This document shows positions 28,321-36,438 of a DNA stretch of 64,000 bases, piece by piece (the first letter of the stretch is position 1; each line of letters opens with the position of its first letter). The position numbers and the translations under genes are program-made. Source of the DNA: PFJX01 sp964393825 (GTDB lineage Bacteria; Pseudomonadota; Gammaproteobacteria; Burkholderiales; Thiobacillaceae); the NCBI GenBank assembly GCA_964393825.1, contig CAYMUY010000014.1, forward strand, positions 1-64,000. Reading direction: 5' to 3'. The notes below the pieces were generated by a model. That model did not search any database. It had not been told where the DNA came from and worked only from the letters and a program-made list of their open reading frames with translations.

Positions 28321-28830
28321 TCAAGCGGGTTCCCGGCACAAGGCGAGCAACTGGTCGTCGAGCGCGAGGGGCTGCGACAGGCCGGATAGATCGATATCCA
28401 GGAGGCGCAGGGTATCAAGCAGCAGGGCGGTACTGTCGCCACTGGTGACCGCGGAGAGCACCGGCGGCAGACCGTCGCGGAACAGGGCATCGCCGCGCAT
28501 GGCCGCGCGCGGGACCGTGCGCACGCCCTGAACTTCATCCACCAGCAGGCCGGCGCGCAGACTGCCGATACCCGCCAGCACCACGGGCGTGTCCAGCGTG
28601 TAGCGGATTGTCGTGGGCAGGTTCAGTCGCTTCGCCAGGTCCAGGACCGGTACCGCGTCGCCGCGCAGATTCATCAGGCCCACGAGATAGTCCGGTCCAT
28701 CCGGCACATGCTGGATCCGCATCAGCGGCAGCAGCCGCTCGACATCACCCAGGCGCAGGCAGAAACGATGCCCCGCCACGGCCAGATAGAGCAGGCGGTG
28801 CGAAGCATCGTTTTGCGCGAGGTGGTTCAC
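28321..28830 (-). CDS. cheW: CheW-like coupling protein (first gene of chemosensory operon)
   Basis: 169 residues, a single CheW domain (LLYLAVAGHRFCLRLGDVERL; GLMNLRGDAVPVLDLAKRL). GTG start at 28830, about 26 nt downstream of the expected start site of a FliA promoter. It opens the eleven-gene chemosensory operon that runs to the GGDEF gene ending at 15105. Confidence 0.92.
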   Translation of the reverse strand: MNHLAQNDASHRLLYLAVAGHRFCLRLGDVERLLPLMRIQHVPDGPDYLVGLMNLRGDAVPVLDLAKRLNLPTTIRYTLDTPVVLAGIGSLRAGLLVDEVQGVRTVPRAAMRGDALFRDGLPPVLSAVTSGDSTALLLDTLRLLDIDLSGLSQPLALDDQLLALCREPA

Positions 28831-28862
28831 GGTCGGGAATACCCATCGATTTATCTCGGCCT

Positions 28863-28889
28863 TTAACGGCGACGGGAAAGGGAACTTTA
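28863..28889 (-). promoter_or_regulatory. Sigma-28 (FliA) promoter of chemosensory operon
   Basis: Minus strand: TAAAGTTC at 28889-28882, an 11-nt spacer, then GCCGTTAA at 28870-28863. The FliA consensus is TAAAGTTT-N11-GCCGATAA, so each box has one mismatch and the spacing is exact. It is in the 112-nt gap before the first cheW and points into it, which places the operon in the late flagellar regulon. Confidence 0.82.
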
Positions 28890-28942
28890 GGGTTATTTCC
28901 CTGGGGCGATCGCGGGTTCTCCCCGCAGTTGTCCGCCCTGGG

Positions 28943-29419
28943 CTAGGCCTGCTTGCGGAAACTGTCCTGGATCAGCAGTGCGGCGCCGAGCGTGATGGCG
29001 CTGTCGGCGACATTGAAGGCCGGGAAGTGCCAGCCGCCGTAATGGAAATCCAGGAAGTCGATGACATGGCCATAAAGAATGCGGTCGATCACGTTGCCGA
29101 TGGCGCCGCCCAGGATCAGCACCAGGGCGATGGCAAAGAGCGGCCGGTCGGGGGTCTTCCTCAGCAGGAAAACGATGATGGCCGAGGCGATGCCGGCGAT
29201 GCCGAGGAAGAACCAGCGTTGCCAGCCGGGCTGATCGGCGAACAGGGAGAACGCCGCGCCAGAGTTGTGGACGTGGACGAGATTGAAGAAGCCGGTGAGG
29301 GGAATGACGTCGAGGTAGGCATCGAGCCGGTCGATCACCATCAGCTTGCTGGCCTGGTCGAGCAGGATCACTGCGGCGGCCAGCCAGAGCCAGGCCAGGC
29401 CGGAACGGGGGGCGGTCAT
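28943..29419 (-). CDS. lspA: Lipoprotein signal peptidase (signal peptidase II)
   Basis: 158 residues with four membrane helices. The catalytic Asp pair is visible in NVIDRILYGHVIDF and FNVADSAITLG, and HVHNSGAAFSLF is the conserved loop. It cleaves prolipoproteins before the lipidated Cys. I use the ATG at 29419, as the frame upstream of it has no family features. Downstream of ileS as in most proteobacteria; fkpB and ispH, its usual neighbours, are 13.9 kb away behind the chemosensory operon. Confidence 0.96.
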   Translation of the reverse strand: MTAPRSGLAWLWLAAAVILLDQASKLMVIDRLDAYLDVIPLTGFFNLVHVHNSGAAFSLFADQPGWQRWFFLGIAGIASAIIVFLLRKTPDRPLFAIALVLILGGAIGNVIDRILYGHVIDFLDFHYGGWHFPAFNVADSAITLGAALLIQDSFRKQA

Positions 29420-29444
29420 CGCCAGGTCCCTGCAGCGCAGGTGT

Positions 29445-29474
29445 CCCGCCTGCATCCAGCGGCCGGCAGGCGGG
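29445..29474. repeat. Inverted repeat in ileS-lspA gap
   Basis: CCCGCCTGC (29445-29453) and GCAGGCGGG (29466-29474) form a 9-bp stem with a 12-nt loop between ileS and lspA. There is no T-run. It may be a degraded REP-like hairpin or an RNA processing site. Confidence 0.45.
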
Positions 29475-29533
29475 TCCGCAAGGGGGGCCGTCCACGGCGC
29501 CACGGACCTGGTGGACATAACGCCTGCGCCATA

Positions 29534-32287
29534 TCACGCATGTTCACGTGCTTCCCCTTCACCATGCAGATTGCTCACGCAGCGCCCGCACAGGCCGGGA
29601 TACTCGGCGGCGGCGCCGACATCCTCGCGGTAATGCCAGCAACGTTCGCATTTGTCGTGTGCCGAGGCGCGGGCTTCGACGCGGGTTTCCCCCTCGGTTC
29701 GCGCCACCTCGGCGGCGGAGGTGATGAGCACGAACCTGAGGTCGTCGCCGAGGGCGGTGAGTAGGGCGTGATCGTTGCCGGCGGCGTGCAGGGTGACCTC
29801 GGCCTGCAGCGAGGAGCCCACCTTGCCTTCCACCCGCAGTTCCTCGATGCGCTTGGCGCAAAGCGCGCGCAGTTCGCGAATGCGGCTCCAGCGCGCCAGC
29901 AGGTCGTCGGCATCGGCCTGCCGCGGCGGCTCGTGCCAGAGACTGAGGAAGACGCTCTCCGACTGGCATTGCAGCGCCCAGATCTCCTCGGCGGTGGCGG
30001 AGAGGATAGGCGCGAGCAGGCGGGTGAGGGTGTGCAGGATGTGCCACAGCGTGGTCTGCGCCGCGCGCCGCGCCCCGGAATCGGCGCCGGTGGTATAGAG
30101 ACGGTCCTTCAGCACGTCGAGGTAGAAGGCGCCGAGGTCTTCCGAGCAGAAGGCGTGCAGGCGCTGCACGGCGGTGTGGAAGCTGTAGGTCCGGTAATCG
30201 GCCAGCACCTCCTCCTGCATCGCGCGGGTCAGGGCCAGGGCGTAGCGGTCGATCTCCAGCAGGTCGGTGCCGGCCACCTCGTGCTTTGCCATGTCGAAAT
30301 CGGCGGTGTTGGCGAGGAGGAAGCGCAGGGTGTTGCGGATGCGGCGGTAGCCATCCACCGCCCGCTTGAGGATTTCGTCGGAGATGGTCAGTTCGCCCGA
30401 GTAATCGGTGGAGGCCACCCACAGGCGCAGGATGTCGGCGCCATAGGTATCCATCACCTTTTGCGGCGCGATGACGTTGCCCTTGGACTTGGACATCTTG
30501 TGGCCCTTGGCGTCGACCACGAAGCCATGGGTGAGCAGGGCCTTGTAGGGGGCATGGCCGTCGCTGGCGCAACCGGTGAGCAGGGACGACTGGAACCAGC
30601 CGCGATGCTGGTCGGAACCTTCCAGGTAGAGGTCGGCGGGATGCTCCAGACCCTCGCGCTCCTTCAGCAGGCAGGCATGGGTGACGCCGGAGTCGAACCA
30701 GACATCGAGGGTGTCCTTGACCTTGACGTAGTCCTCGGCTTCGTCGCCCAGCAAGTCCTTCGGGTCGAGGCTGAACCAGGCCTCGATGCCGCGTTGCTCC
30801 ACCCGTTTCGCGACTTCCTCCAGCAGTTCCTGGCTGCGCGGGTGGAGGTCGCCGGTCGTCCTGTGCATGAAGAAGGTGATCGGTACGCCCCAGTTGCGCT
30901 GGCGCGACACACACCAGTCCGGGCGATTCTTCATCATGGCTTCCAGGCGGGCACGGCCCCAGGCGGGGAAGAACTCGGTGTCCTCGACGGCGCGCATGGC
31001 GAGGTCGCGCAGGCCCGCCTTGTCCATGCCGATGAACCACTGCCGGGTGGCGCGGAAGATGATCGGGGTCTTGTGTCGCCAGCAATGCGGGTAGCTATGG
31101 TTCAAACGGGCCTGGGCCAGGAGGTGGCCGTTGCCGGTCAGGGTTTCCAGCACCTTCTTGTTGCCGTCCCACACGGAAAGGCCGCCGACGATGGGGGTGT
31201 CGGCGTAGAACTTGCCGTCGTCGCCGACCGGGTTGGCAACCTCCAGCCCGTATTTCAGGCCGGCGATGTAGTCGTCATGGCCGTGGCCGGGGGCGATGTG
31301 GACGAGGCCGACGCCGGCATCCAGCGTGACGAAATCGGCCAGGATCACCGGCACTTCCTGATCGTAGAACGGGTGGCGCAGTCGCAGGCCTTCCAGGGCG
31401 GCGCCCTTGAACTGGCCCAGCGTCTCCACGGCCTCGAAGCCGTAGCGGTTGATCGCCGCCTCGGCCAGGTCGCGCGCCAGGATCAGCAGACCCTTGGGGG
31501 TGCGGATCAGGTCGTAGGTGAAGTCCGGGTGCATCGCCACCGCGCGGTTGGCCGGCAGCGTCCAGGGCGTGGTGGTCCAGATCACGGCGTAGGCGGGGGT
31601 GTCCAGATGGGCGACGCCGAGGCGCTTCGCCAGGTCGCCGAGGTCGGCCACCGGGAAGGCGACATCGATGGCTGGCGAATTCTTGTCCTCGTATTCCACT
31701 TCCGCTTCCGCCAGGGCGGAGCCGCAATCGACACACCAGTGCACCGGCTTGGCGCCGAGGTAGAGGTGGCCATTGCCCTGGATCAGGCCCAGTTGCCGGA
31801 TGATGTCCGCCTCGAACTGGAAATCCATGGTCAGGTAGGGACGCTCCCAGTCGCCCAGCACGCCCAGGCGGATGAAGTCGGCCTTCTGCCGTTCCACCTG
31901 GCTGGCGGCGTATTCGCGGCAGAGTTCGCGGAATTTGGCCGGCTCCATGTGCTTGCCGTGCGCCTTCTCCACCACCAGTTCGATCGGCAGGCCGTGGCAG
32001 TCCCAGCCCGGCACATAGGGCGCGTCGAAGCCGTCCAGCGTCTTGCTCTTGACGATGATGTCCTTGAGGATCTTGTTCACCGCGTGGCCGATGTGGATGT
32101 CGCCGTTGGCGTAGGGCGGGCCGTCGTGGAGGATGAACTTCGGCCGTCCGGCACTGGCCGCCCTGATTTTTTCGTAGAGCTTGCGCTCTTGCCATTGCTT
32201 GATCCAGCCCGGCTCGCGCTTCGCGAGGTCGCCACGCATGGGGAAGGGGGTGTCGGGCAGGTTCAGGGTGGTCTTGTAGTCAGGCAT
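29534..32287 (-). CDS. ileS: Isoleucyl-tRNA synthetase
   Basis: 917 residues, class I synthetase charging tRNA-Ile. HIGH motif in ANGDIHIGHAVNK, KMSKS in GHKMSKSKGN, a CP1 editing domain between them (WTTTPWTLPANRA), the anticodon-binding helical domain, and a C-terminal zinc finger (CERCWHY...CGRCVSNL). Length and zinc finger are those of the bacterial mupirocin-sensitive form. Flanked by ribF and lspA in the conserved order; a 59-nt inverted-repeat element separates it from ribF. Confidence 0.98.
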   Translation of the reverse strand: MPDYKTTLNLPDTPFPMRGDLAKREPGWIKQWQERKLYEKIRAASAGRPKFILHDGPPYANGDIHIGHAVNKILKDIIVKSKTLDGFDAPYVPGWDCHGLPIELVVEKAHGKHMEPAKFRELCREYAASQVERQKADFIRLGVLGDWERPYLTMDFQFEADIIRQLGLIQGNGHLYLGAKPVHWCVDCGSALAEAEVEYEDKNSPAIDVAFPVADLGDLAKRLGVAHLDTPAYAVIWTTTPWTLPANRAVAMHPDFTYDLIRTPKGLLILARDLAEAAINRYGFEAVETLGQFKGAALEGLRLRHPFYDQEVPVILADFVTLDAGVGLVHIAPGHGHDDYIAGLKYGLEVANPVGDDGKFYADTPIVGGLSVWDGNKKVLETLTGNGHLLAQARLNHSYPHCWRHKTPIIFRATRQWFIGMDKAGLRDLAMRAVEDTEFFPAWGRARLEAMMKNRPDWCVSRQRNWGVPITFFMHRTTGDLHPRSQELLEEVAKRVEQRGIEAWFSLDPKDLLGDEAEDYVKVKDTLDVWFDSGVTHACLLKEREGLEHPADLYLEGSDQHRGWFQSSLLTGCASDGHAPYKALLTHGFVVDAKGHKMSKSKGNVIAPQKVMDTYGADILRLWVASTDYSGELTISDEILKRAVDGYRRIRNTLRFLLANTADFDMAKHEVAGTDLLEIDRYALALTRAMQEEVLADYRTYSFHTAVQRLHAFCSEDLGAFYLDVLKDRLYTTGADSGARRAAQTTLWHILHTLTRLLAPILSATAEEIWALQCQSESVFLSLWHEPPRQADADDLLARWSRIRELRALCAKRIEELRVEGKVGSSLQAEVTLHAAGNDHALLTALGDDLRFVLITSAAEVARTEGETRVEARASAHDKCERCWHYREDVGAAAEYPGLCGRCVSNLHGEGEAREHA

Positions 32288-32304
32288 GGTGAGTGGACCA
32301 GGGT

Positions 32305-32363
32305 TGTAGCGCCGGCGTCTCGCCGGCTCGTAGCGGAAAGGCCGGCGAGACGCCGGCGCTACA
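32305..32363. repeat. REP/BIME-like inverted repeat pair between ribF and ileS
   Basis: Two perfect 22-nt arms (32305-32326 and 32342-32363) face each other across a 15-nt loop. Each arm contains GTAG followed by its own hairpin GCCGGCG-TCT-CGCCGGC. A GTAG head plus a palindrome, in inverted pairs, is the layout of REP/BIME elements mobilised by RAYT transposases. No RAYT gene is in the window. Confidence 0.75.
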
Positions 32364-32367
32364 GTCT

Positions 32368-33300
32368 TCAGACACCCAGCAACTCCCGCGCCTGTTGCGC
32401 GTCGAGGTCGATCTGGGCGATCAGGGTTTCCAGGTTGGGGAACTTGGCTTCGTCGCGCAGCTTGTGCAGGAATTCGATGCGCAGGTGCTCGCGGTAGATG
32501 GAACGGTTGAAGTTGAACAGATGCACTTCCAGGGTCGGGCGACCATTGGCGTGCACGGTCGGGCGGGTGCCGAGGCTGGCCACACCTGGCCAGTCGGGTT
32601 GGTCGAGGCCCTGCACGCGCACCGCGAAGATGCCCTTGACCGGCGGCTTGTTGTGCTTGAGTTGAATGTTGGCGGTGGGATAGCCGATCTTGCGGCCCAG
32701 CTGGTCGCCGCCCACCACGCGGCCGGAGATGGAATAGGGGCGGCCGAGCAGTTGCGCGGCCATGGCCATGTCGCCGACCGCCAGCGCTTCGCGCACTGCG
32801 GTGGAAGAGGCGCGTTGGCCGGCCGCTTCGATGGTGTGCAGCGCCTCGGCCTGGAAGCCATGCGTCCGCCCCATGCGCTCCAGCAAGGCGAAATCCCCGG
32901 CGCGTCGGGCGCCGAAACGGAAATCATCGCCCACCAGGACATAGCGCGCCTTCAGGCCGTCGACCAGGATGATGCGCACGAAATCTTCCGCCGAGAGCGC
33001 CGCGAAGGGTTTGCTGAAGCGGCAGACATGGACGTGCGCGACTCCCAGACTGCGCAGGATCTCCAGCTTTTCGCGCAGGGAGGTCAGGCGGGTGGGGGCC
33101 GATTGCGGGGTGAAGATTTCGCGCGGATGTGGCTCGAAGGTCAGCACCGTGGGCGCAGCGGCCACCGAGGCGGCGCGCGAGGTCAGCCGCGCCAGCATGG
33201 CCTGGTGGCCGAGATGGATGCCGTCGAAGTTGCCGATGGTGACGGCGTTCGGGCGATGGGCTCGATGTCGCGTGTCAAACCAGCCGTGGGTCATCAGCAT
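32368..33300 (-). CDS. ribF: Bifunctional riboflavin kinase/FAD synthetase
   Basis: 310 residues: N-terminal FAD synthetase nucleotidyltransferase (VTIGNFDGIHLGHQ; FSKPFAALSAEDFV) and C-terminal riboflavin kinase (GRKIGYPTANIQL). It converts riboflavin to FMN and FAD. Two ATGs two codons apart (33300, 33294) are possible starts and neither has a strong ribosome site. It heads the ribF-ileS-lspA string; murJ, often its upstream neighbour, is 13 kb away. Confidence 0.97.
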   Translation of the reverse strand: MLMTHGWFDTRHRAHRPNAVTIGNFDGIHLGHQAMLARLTSRAASVAAAPTVLTFEPHPREIFTPQSAPTRLTSLREKLEILRSLGVAHVHVCRFSKPFAALSAEDFVRIILVDGLKARYVLVGDDFRFGARRAGDFALLERMGRTHGFQAEALHTIEAAGQRASSTAVREALAVGDMAMAAQLLGRPYSISGRVVGGDQLGRKIGYPTANIQLKHNKPPVKGIFAVRVQGLDQPDWPGVASLGTRPTVHANGRPTLEVHLFNFNRSIYREHLRIEFLHKLRDEAKFPNLETLIAQIDLDAQQARELLGV

Positions 33301-33397
33301 GGGTGCGTGTATCTCTTTGAAAAGCAGCGGATTTTAGCGGCTCGCGGGAGGCTCAGTCCATGTGTATTCCCGGGAGCCTGTCGGCCGAAGGGCAAGT

Positions 33398-36334
33398 TCA
33401 GGCCGCGCGCTGGGCGTGGCGTGTGACGACGAGGTCCTGCAGCGCGCGCAGTTTGACCAACAGGTCATCGCGCAGGCTGAACAGTTCCGGCAGCAGCCTT
33501 CGCGCCTCGTCTTGCCTGCCCTCGCGCAGCAGGCTGACCAGCCTCTCGCCCAGGGCGTGGATACGCTGGTGCACCGGGTCGATGGCGAGAAATTCAGGCA
33601 GGGTGCCGTAGCGAACCGCGCCGGACCCGAGGTACCAATGGCCGAACCGGCAGTGTTCCGGCTCGAGCGCGATGGCGTTGTGCTTGTCGTTCAAATCCCC
33701 CTCCGCGGTCTCGATACGGGCAGTCAGGTTGTCGACCCAGTCGCGGTGGTTGTATTCGGCCAGCAGCAGGGCAAAGTCCTCGCGGTGCCAACGCTGGAAG
33801 TTCTCCTCGCTCCAGGCGGTCGGCGTGTCCCAGGCCGCGACCCATTCCGGGAGCCTGGCGGCCGGCATCGGCCGCGCGATGCTGTAGCCCTGGGCGACCG
33901 CGCAGCCGAGTTGCAGCAGCAACAGGCCCGATTCCAGGTTTTCCACCCCCTCCGCGACGACTTCGCGTCCGAACGCCTCCGCGAGCGCGATGACCCCCTC
34001 GACGATGGCCAGGTCGTCGGGGTCGCGCAACATGTCGCGCACGAAGGACTGGTCGATCTTCATGATCTGTACCGGCAGGTGCTTCAGGTAGGTGAGCGAG
34101 GAATAGCCGGTGCCGAAGTCGTCGAGGGCGAAATCGCTGCCCAGGTGCTGGCAGGTGCGGATTACTTCGGATACCCGCGCCAGGTCTTCCAGGGCCGCGG
34201 TCTCCAGTATTTCCAGTTCCAGTTGCTGCGGCGAGACATCGGGGTGGGCCGCCAGGTGCGCCCGCAGGCGCTCGAGGAAGTCGGGGCGCTGGATGTGCCG
34301 GGCGGAGATGTTGACGCTGACCGTGATCTCCAGGCCCAGTTCGCGCCAGGCGGTCAGTTGCGCCAGTACCCGCGCCAGGACCCAGTCGCCGAGGAGGGGG
34401 TCCAGCTCGGTGTTTTCGATCACCGGCAGGAAGCTGGCCGGGCCGAGCAGGCCACGTTCGGGATGGTGCCAGCGGATCAGCGCCTCGGCGCCCACCACCT
34501 TGCCCGTGCGCATGTTGACCTGGGGTTGATAGAACAGTTCGAACTCGTCGTGCTCCAGCCCCTGGCGGATGCGTTCCCAGGTCTCCCGATGGGTGCGGGC
34601 GCGGCGGTCGCCTTCCGTGTCATGGAAGGTATAGCGCCCGCGTCCACTCTGCTTTGCGTGGTACATGGCCTGATCCGCGTGCCGCAGCAGCGTGTCCGGA
34701 TCCTGATCGTCGCTGGGATAGAGGCTGACGCCGATGCTGGCGGTCAGGCTGATCATCTTGCCGTCCAGCAGTGTCGGCTGGGCAATGATGCCGAGCAGGC
34801 GGGTCAGGGTGGCTTCGCATTCCTCCACGTCGCCCAATCCCTGGAGCAGGAGTACGAATTCATCGCCGCCCAGGCGCGCCACGGTGTCGCCGCTACGCAG
34901 GGCGTCGTTCATGCGGCGGGCCATCTCCACCAGCAATCGGTCCCCGACTTCATGGCCGTGCAGGTCGTTGATCGGCTTGAAGCCGTCCAGGTCGAGATAG
35001 CCGATCGCCAGCAGCTTGCCGCTGCGTTTCGTCTGGGCGATGGCCTGATTCATGCGGTCGGCCAGCAGCATCCGGTTGGGGATGCCGGTCAGCGCGTCAT
35101 GCTGGGCGAGGTGTTGCAGCGCCGCTTCCTGCCGCTTGATCAGGCTGATGTCGGAGAAGACGCCGAGATAATGGCTGATGCGCCCACCGGGGTCGCGGAT
35201 GGCGGCGATGGACAGGCGTTCGGGGTATTCCTCGCCGTTCTTGCGGCGGTTCCAGATTTCACCGATCCAGTGGTCCTGCTTGTGGATCGCCCGCCACATC
35301 CCCGCATAAAAGGCGGGGTCGTGGCGACCGGATGCGAGCAGGCGCGGTGACTGGCCGATTGCATCCTTGCGGCTGTAACCGGTGATCTGGCTGAAAGCCG
35401 GGTTGACATCGACGATGCGGCTGTCGGCGTCGGTGATCAGAATGCCTTCTCGGGCATGCTCGAACACACTGGCGGCCAGGCGCATCTGGCCCTGGCTGTG
35501 CTGGATGGCGCGCGCCATCTCGTTGAGGTTGCTGGCGAATTCGGCGGTCTCGTCGCCGCCCGCCTCCGGCACCCGCCAGGCATAGTCGCCTGCCGCCAGG
35601 TGACGCGCGGCCTGGCTGAAGACGTTAAGCCGGCGCACCACCAGCAGGTGCACCAGGATGCCGGCCAGCAGCAGGGCCAGCGCCACCACGGCCAGATGGA
35701 TGGCCTGTTCCCGCCACCAGAGGCCGAGGATGCGAGCCTCGGTTTCCGCCGCCGGCAGCTTGACGCTGAGGATGCCGCGCAGCTCGCCCACCTGGTAGCC
35801 ATACGCCAGCCTGTAGCCCTGGCGGATCGCGGCCGGCGCGTCCTCCGGTTTGCCATGACATTTCAGGCAGTAGGCCTCGGTCCAGATCGGTGTCGTGTAA
35901 TGGTAGAAGTGGCGGCCCTGGCGGTCGCTGTAGGTGGTCAACTGCTCCTTGTCCTGGGGGTGCGCGCGAAAATGGCGGATCGCCGTCATTTCCATCGCAT
36001 CCGCCTGGTTGGCCGGGTTACGGGCGCGGTCGCTGACATTGTTGAAGCTGACGCCGCGCCGGTCGAACGCCTGGAAGTCATGGGCAATGCGCGGCATGGC
36101 GTGGGCAGGCAGGAAGCCGATGGTGTGGGTGTCGAGTTCCAGGCCGCTGGCCAGGAACTGCTCTTGATAGGTGCGGCGCATGGCCATCAGCACGCCGTGC
36201 AGGGAACGCCCCTCCTCCAGCAAGGCCGCCTCGACGCTGGCGCGGGTGTGCACGTAGCCGGACCAGGCCATGCTCGCGAGGGCGGCCAGGAGGGCAAGGC
36301 CGATGCCCAGCCAGATCTTGTAGACCAGCCTCAT
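33398..36334 (-). CDS. Heme-sensor GGDEF-EAL protein with CZB domain
   Basis: 978 residues. TM1 lies at about 8-27. A periplasmic Tll0287-like (DUF3365) domain follows with heme c motif CLKCH (Cys156, Cys159, His160), then TM2 near 210-230, HAMP, PAS (about 288-400), GGDEF with GGDEF and an RxxD site (RSGD), EAL (EALIRW, FALDDFGTGYSS, EVVAEGVE) and a C-terminal CZB domain (about 860-970; HRDWVDNL, CRFGHWYLGSG). Both catalytic domains look intact, so it may make or degrade c-di-GMP depending on input. Its ATG overlaps the stop of a 35-codon ORF. Confidence 0.9.
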   Translation of the reverse strand: MRLVYKIWLGIGLALLAALASMAWSGYVHTRASVEAALLEEGRSLHGVLMAMRRTYQEQFLASGLELDTHTIGFLPAHAMPRIAHDFQAFDRRGVSFNNVSDRARNPANQADAMEMTAIRHFRAHPQDKEQLTTYSDRQGRHFYHYTTPIWTEAYCLKCHGKPEDAPAAIRQGYRLAYGYQVGELRGILSVKLPAAETEARILGLWWREQAIHLAVVALALLLAGILVHLLVVRRLNVFSQAARHLAAGDYAWRVPEAGGDETAEFASNLNEMARAIQHSQGQMRLAASVFEHAREGILITDADSRIVDVNPAFSQITGYSRKDAIGQSPRLLASGRHDPAFYAGMWRAIHKQDHWIGEIWNRRKNGEEYPERLSIAAIRDPGGRISHYLGVFSDISLIKRQEAALQHLAQHDALTGIPNRMLLADRMNQAIAQTKRSGKLLAIGYLDLDGFKPINDLHGHEVGDRLLVEMARRMNDALRSGDTVARLGGDEFVLLLQGLGDVEECEATLTRLLGIIAQPTLLDGKMISLTASIGVSLYPSDDQDPDTLLRHADQAMYHAKQSGRGRYTFHDTEGDRRARTHRETWERIRQGLEHDEFELFYQPQVNMRTGKVVGAEALIRWHHPERGLLGPASFLPVIENTELDPLLGDWVLARVLAQLTAWRELGLEITVSVNISARHIQRPDFLERLRAHLAAHPDVSPQQLELEILETAALEDLARVSEVIRTCQHLGSDFALDDFGTGYSSLTYLKHLPVQIMKIDQSFVRDMLRDPDDLAIVEGVIALAEAFGREVVAEGVENLESGLLLLQLGCAVAQGYSIARPMPAARLPEWVAAWDTPTAWSEENFQRWHREDFALLLAEYNHRDWVDNLTARIETAEGDLNDKHNAIALEPEHCRFGHWYLGSGAVRYGTLPEFLAIDPVHQRIHALGERLVSLLREGRQDEARRLLPELFSLRDDLLVKLRALQDLVVTRHAQRAA

Positions 36335-36438
36335 GACCGGAAACGCCAGGCCAGGCGTTGCGGGCCGGCGGTTGCGCGCGTGATTTCACCGGCGCACGGG
36401 TTGATGTTGGCGAGCGTCGCCCCGGTCCAGGTGTTCAT
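36331..36438 (-). CDS. Possible 35-residue linking peptide
   Basis: A 35-codon ORF (begins MNTWTGATLANINPC) starts with an ATG that overlaps the stop of the upstream GGDEF-EAL gene (ATGA) and ends in a TGA that overlaps the start of the next (ATGA). GC at third positions is high, like its neighbours. It has no recognised domain. It could be a translated coupling ORF or a chance frame. Confidence 0.4.
   Translation of the reverse strand: MNTWTGATLANINPCAGEITRATAGPQRLAWRFRS

Noticed and set aside
29768..32497. A 909-codon plus-strand ORF opposite ileS and ribF
   Set aside because: Antisense shadow of two clear genes. Composition is that of reversed GC-rich codons and no domain is visible.
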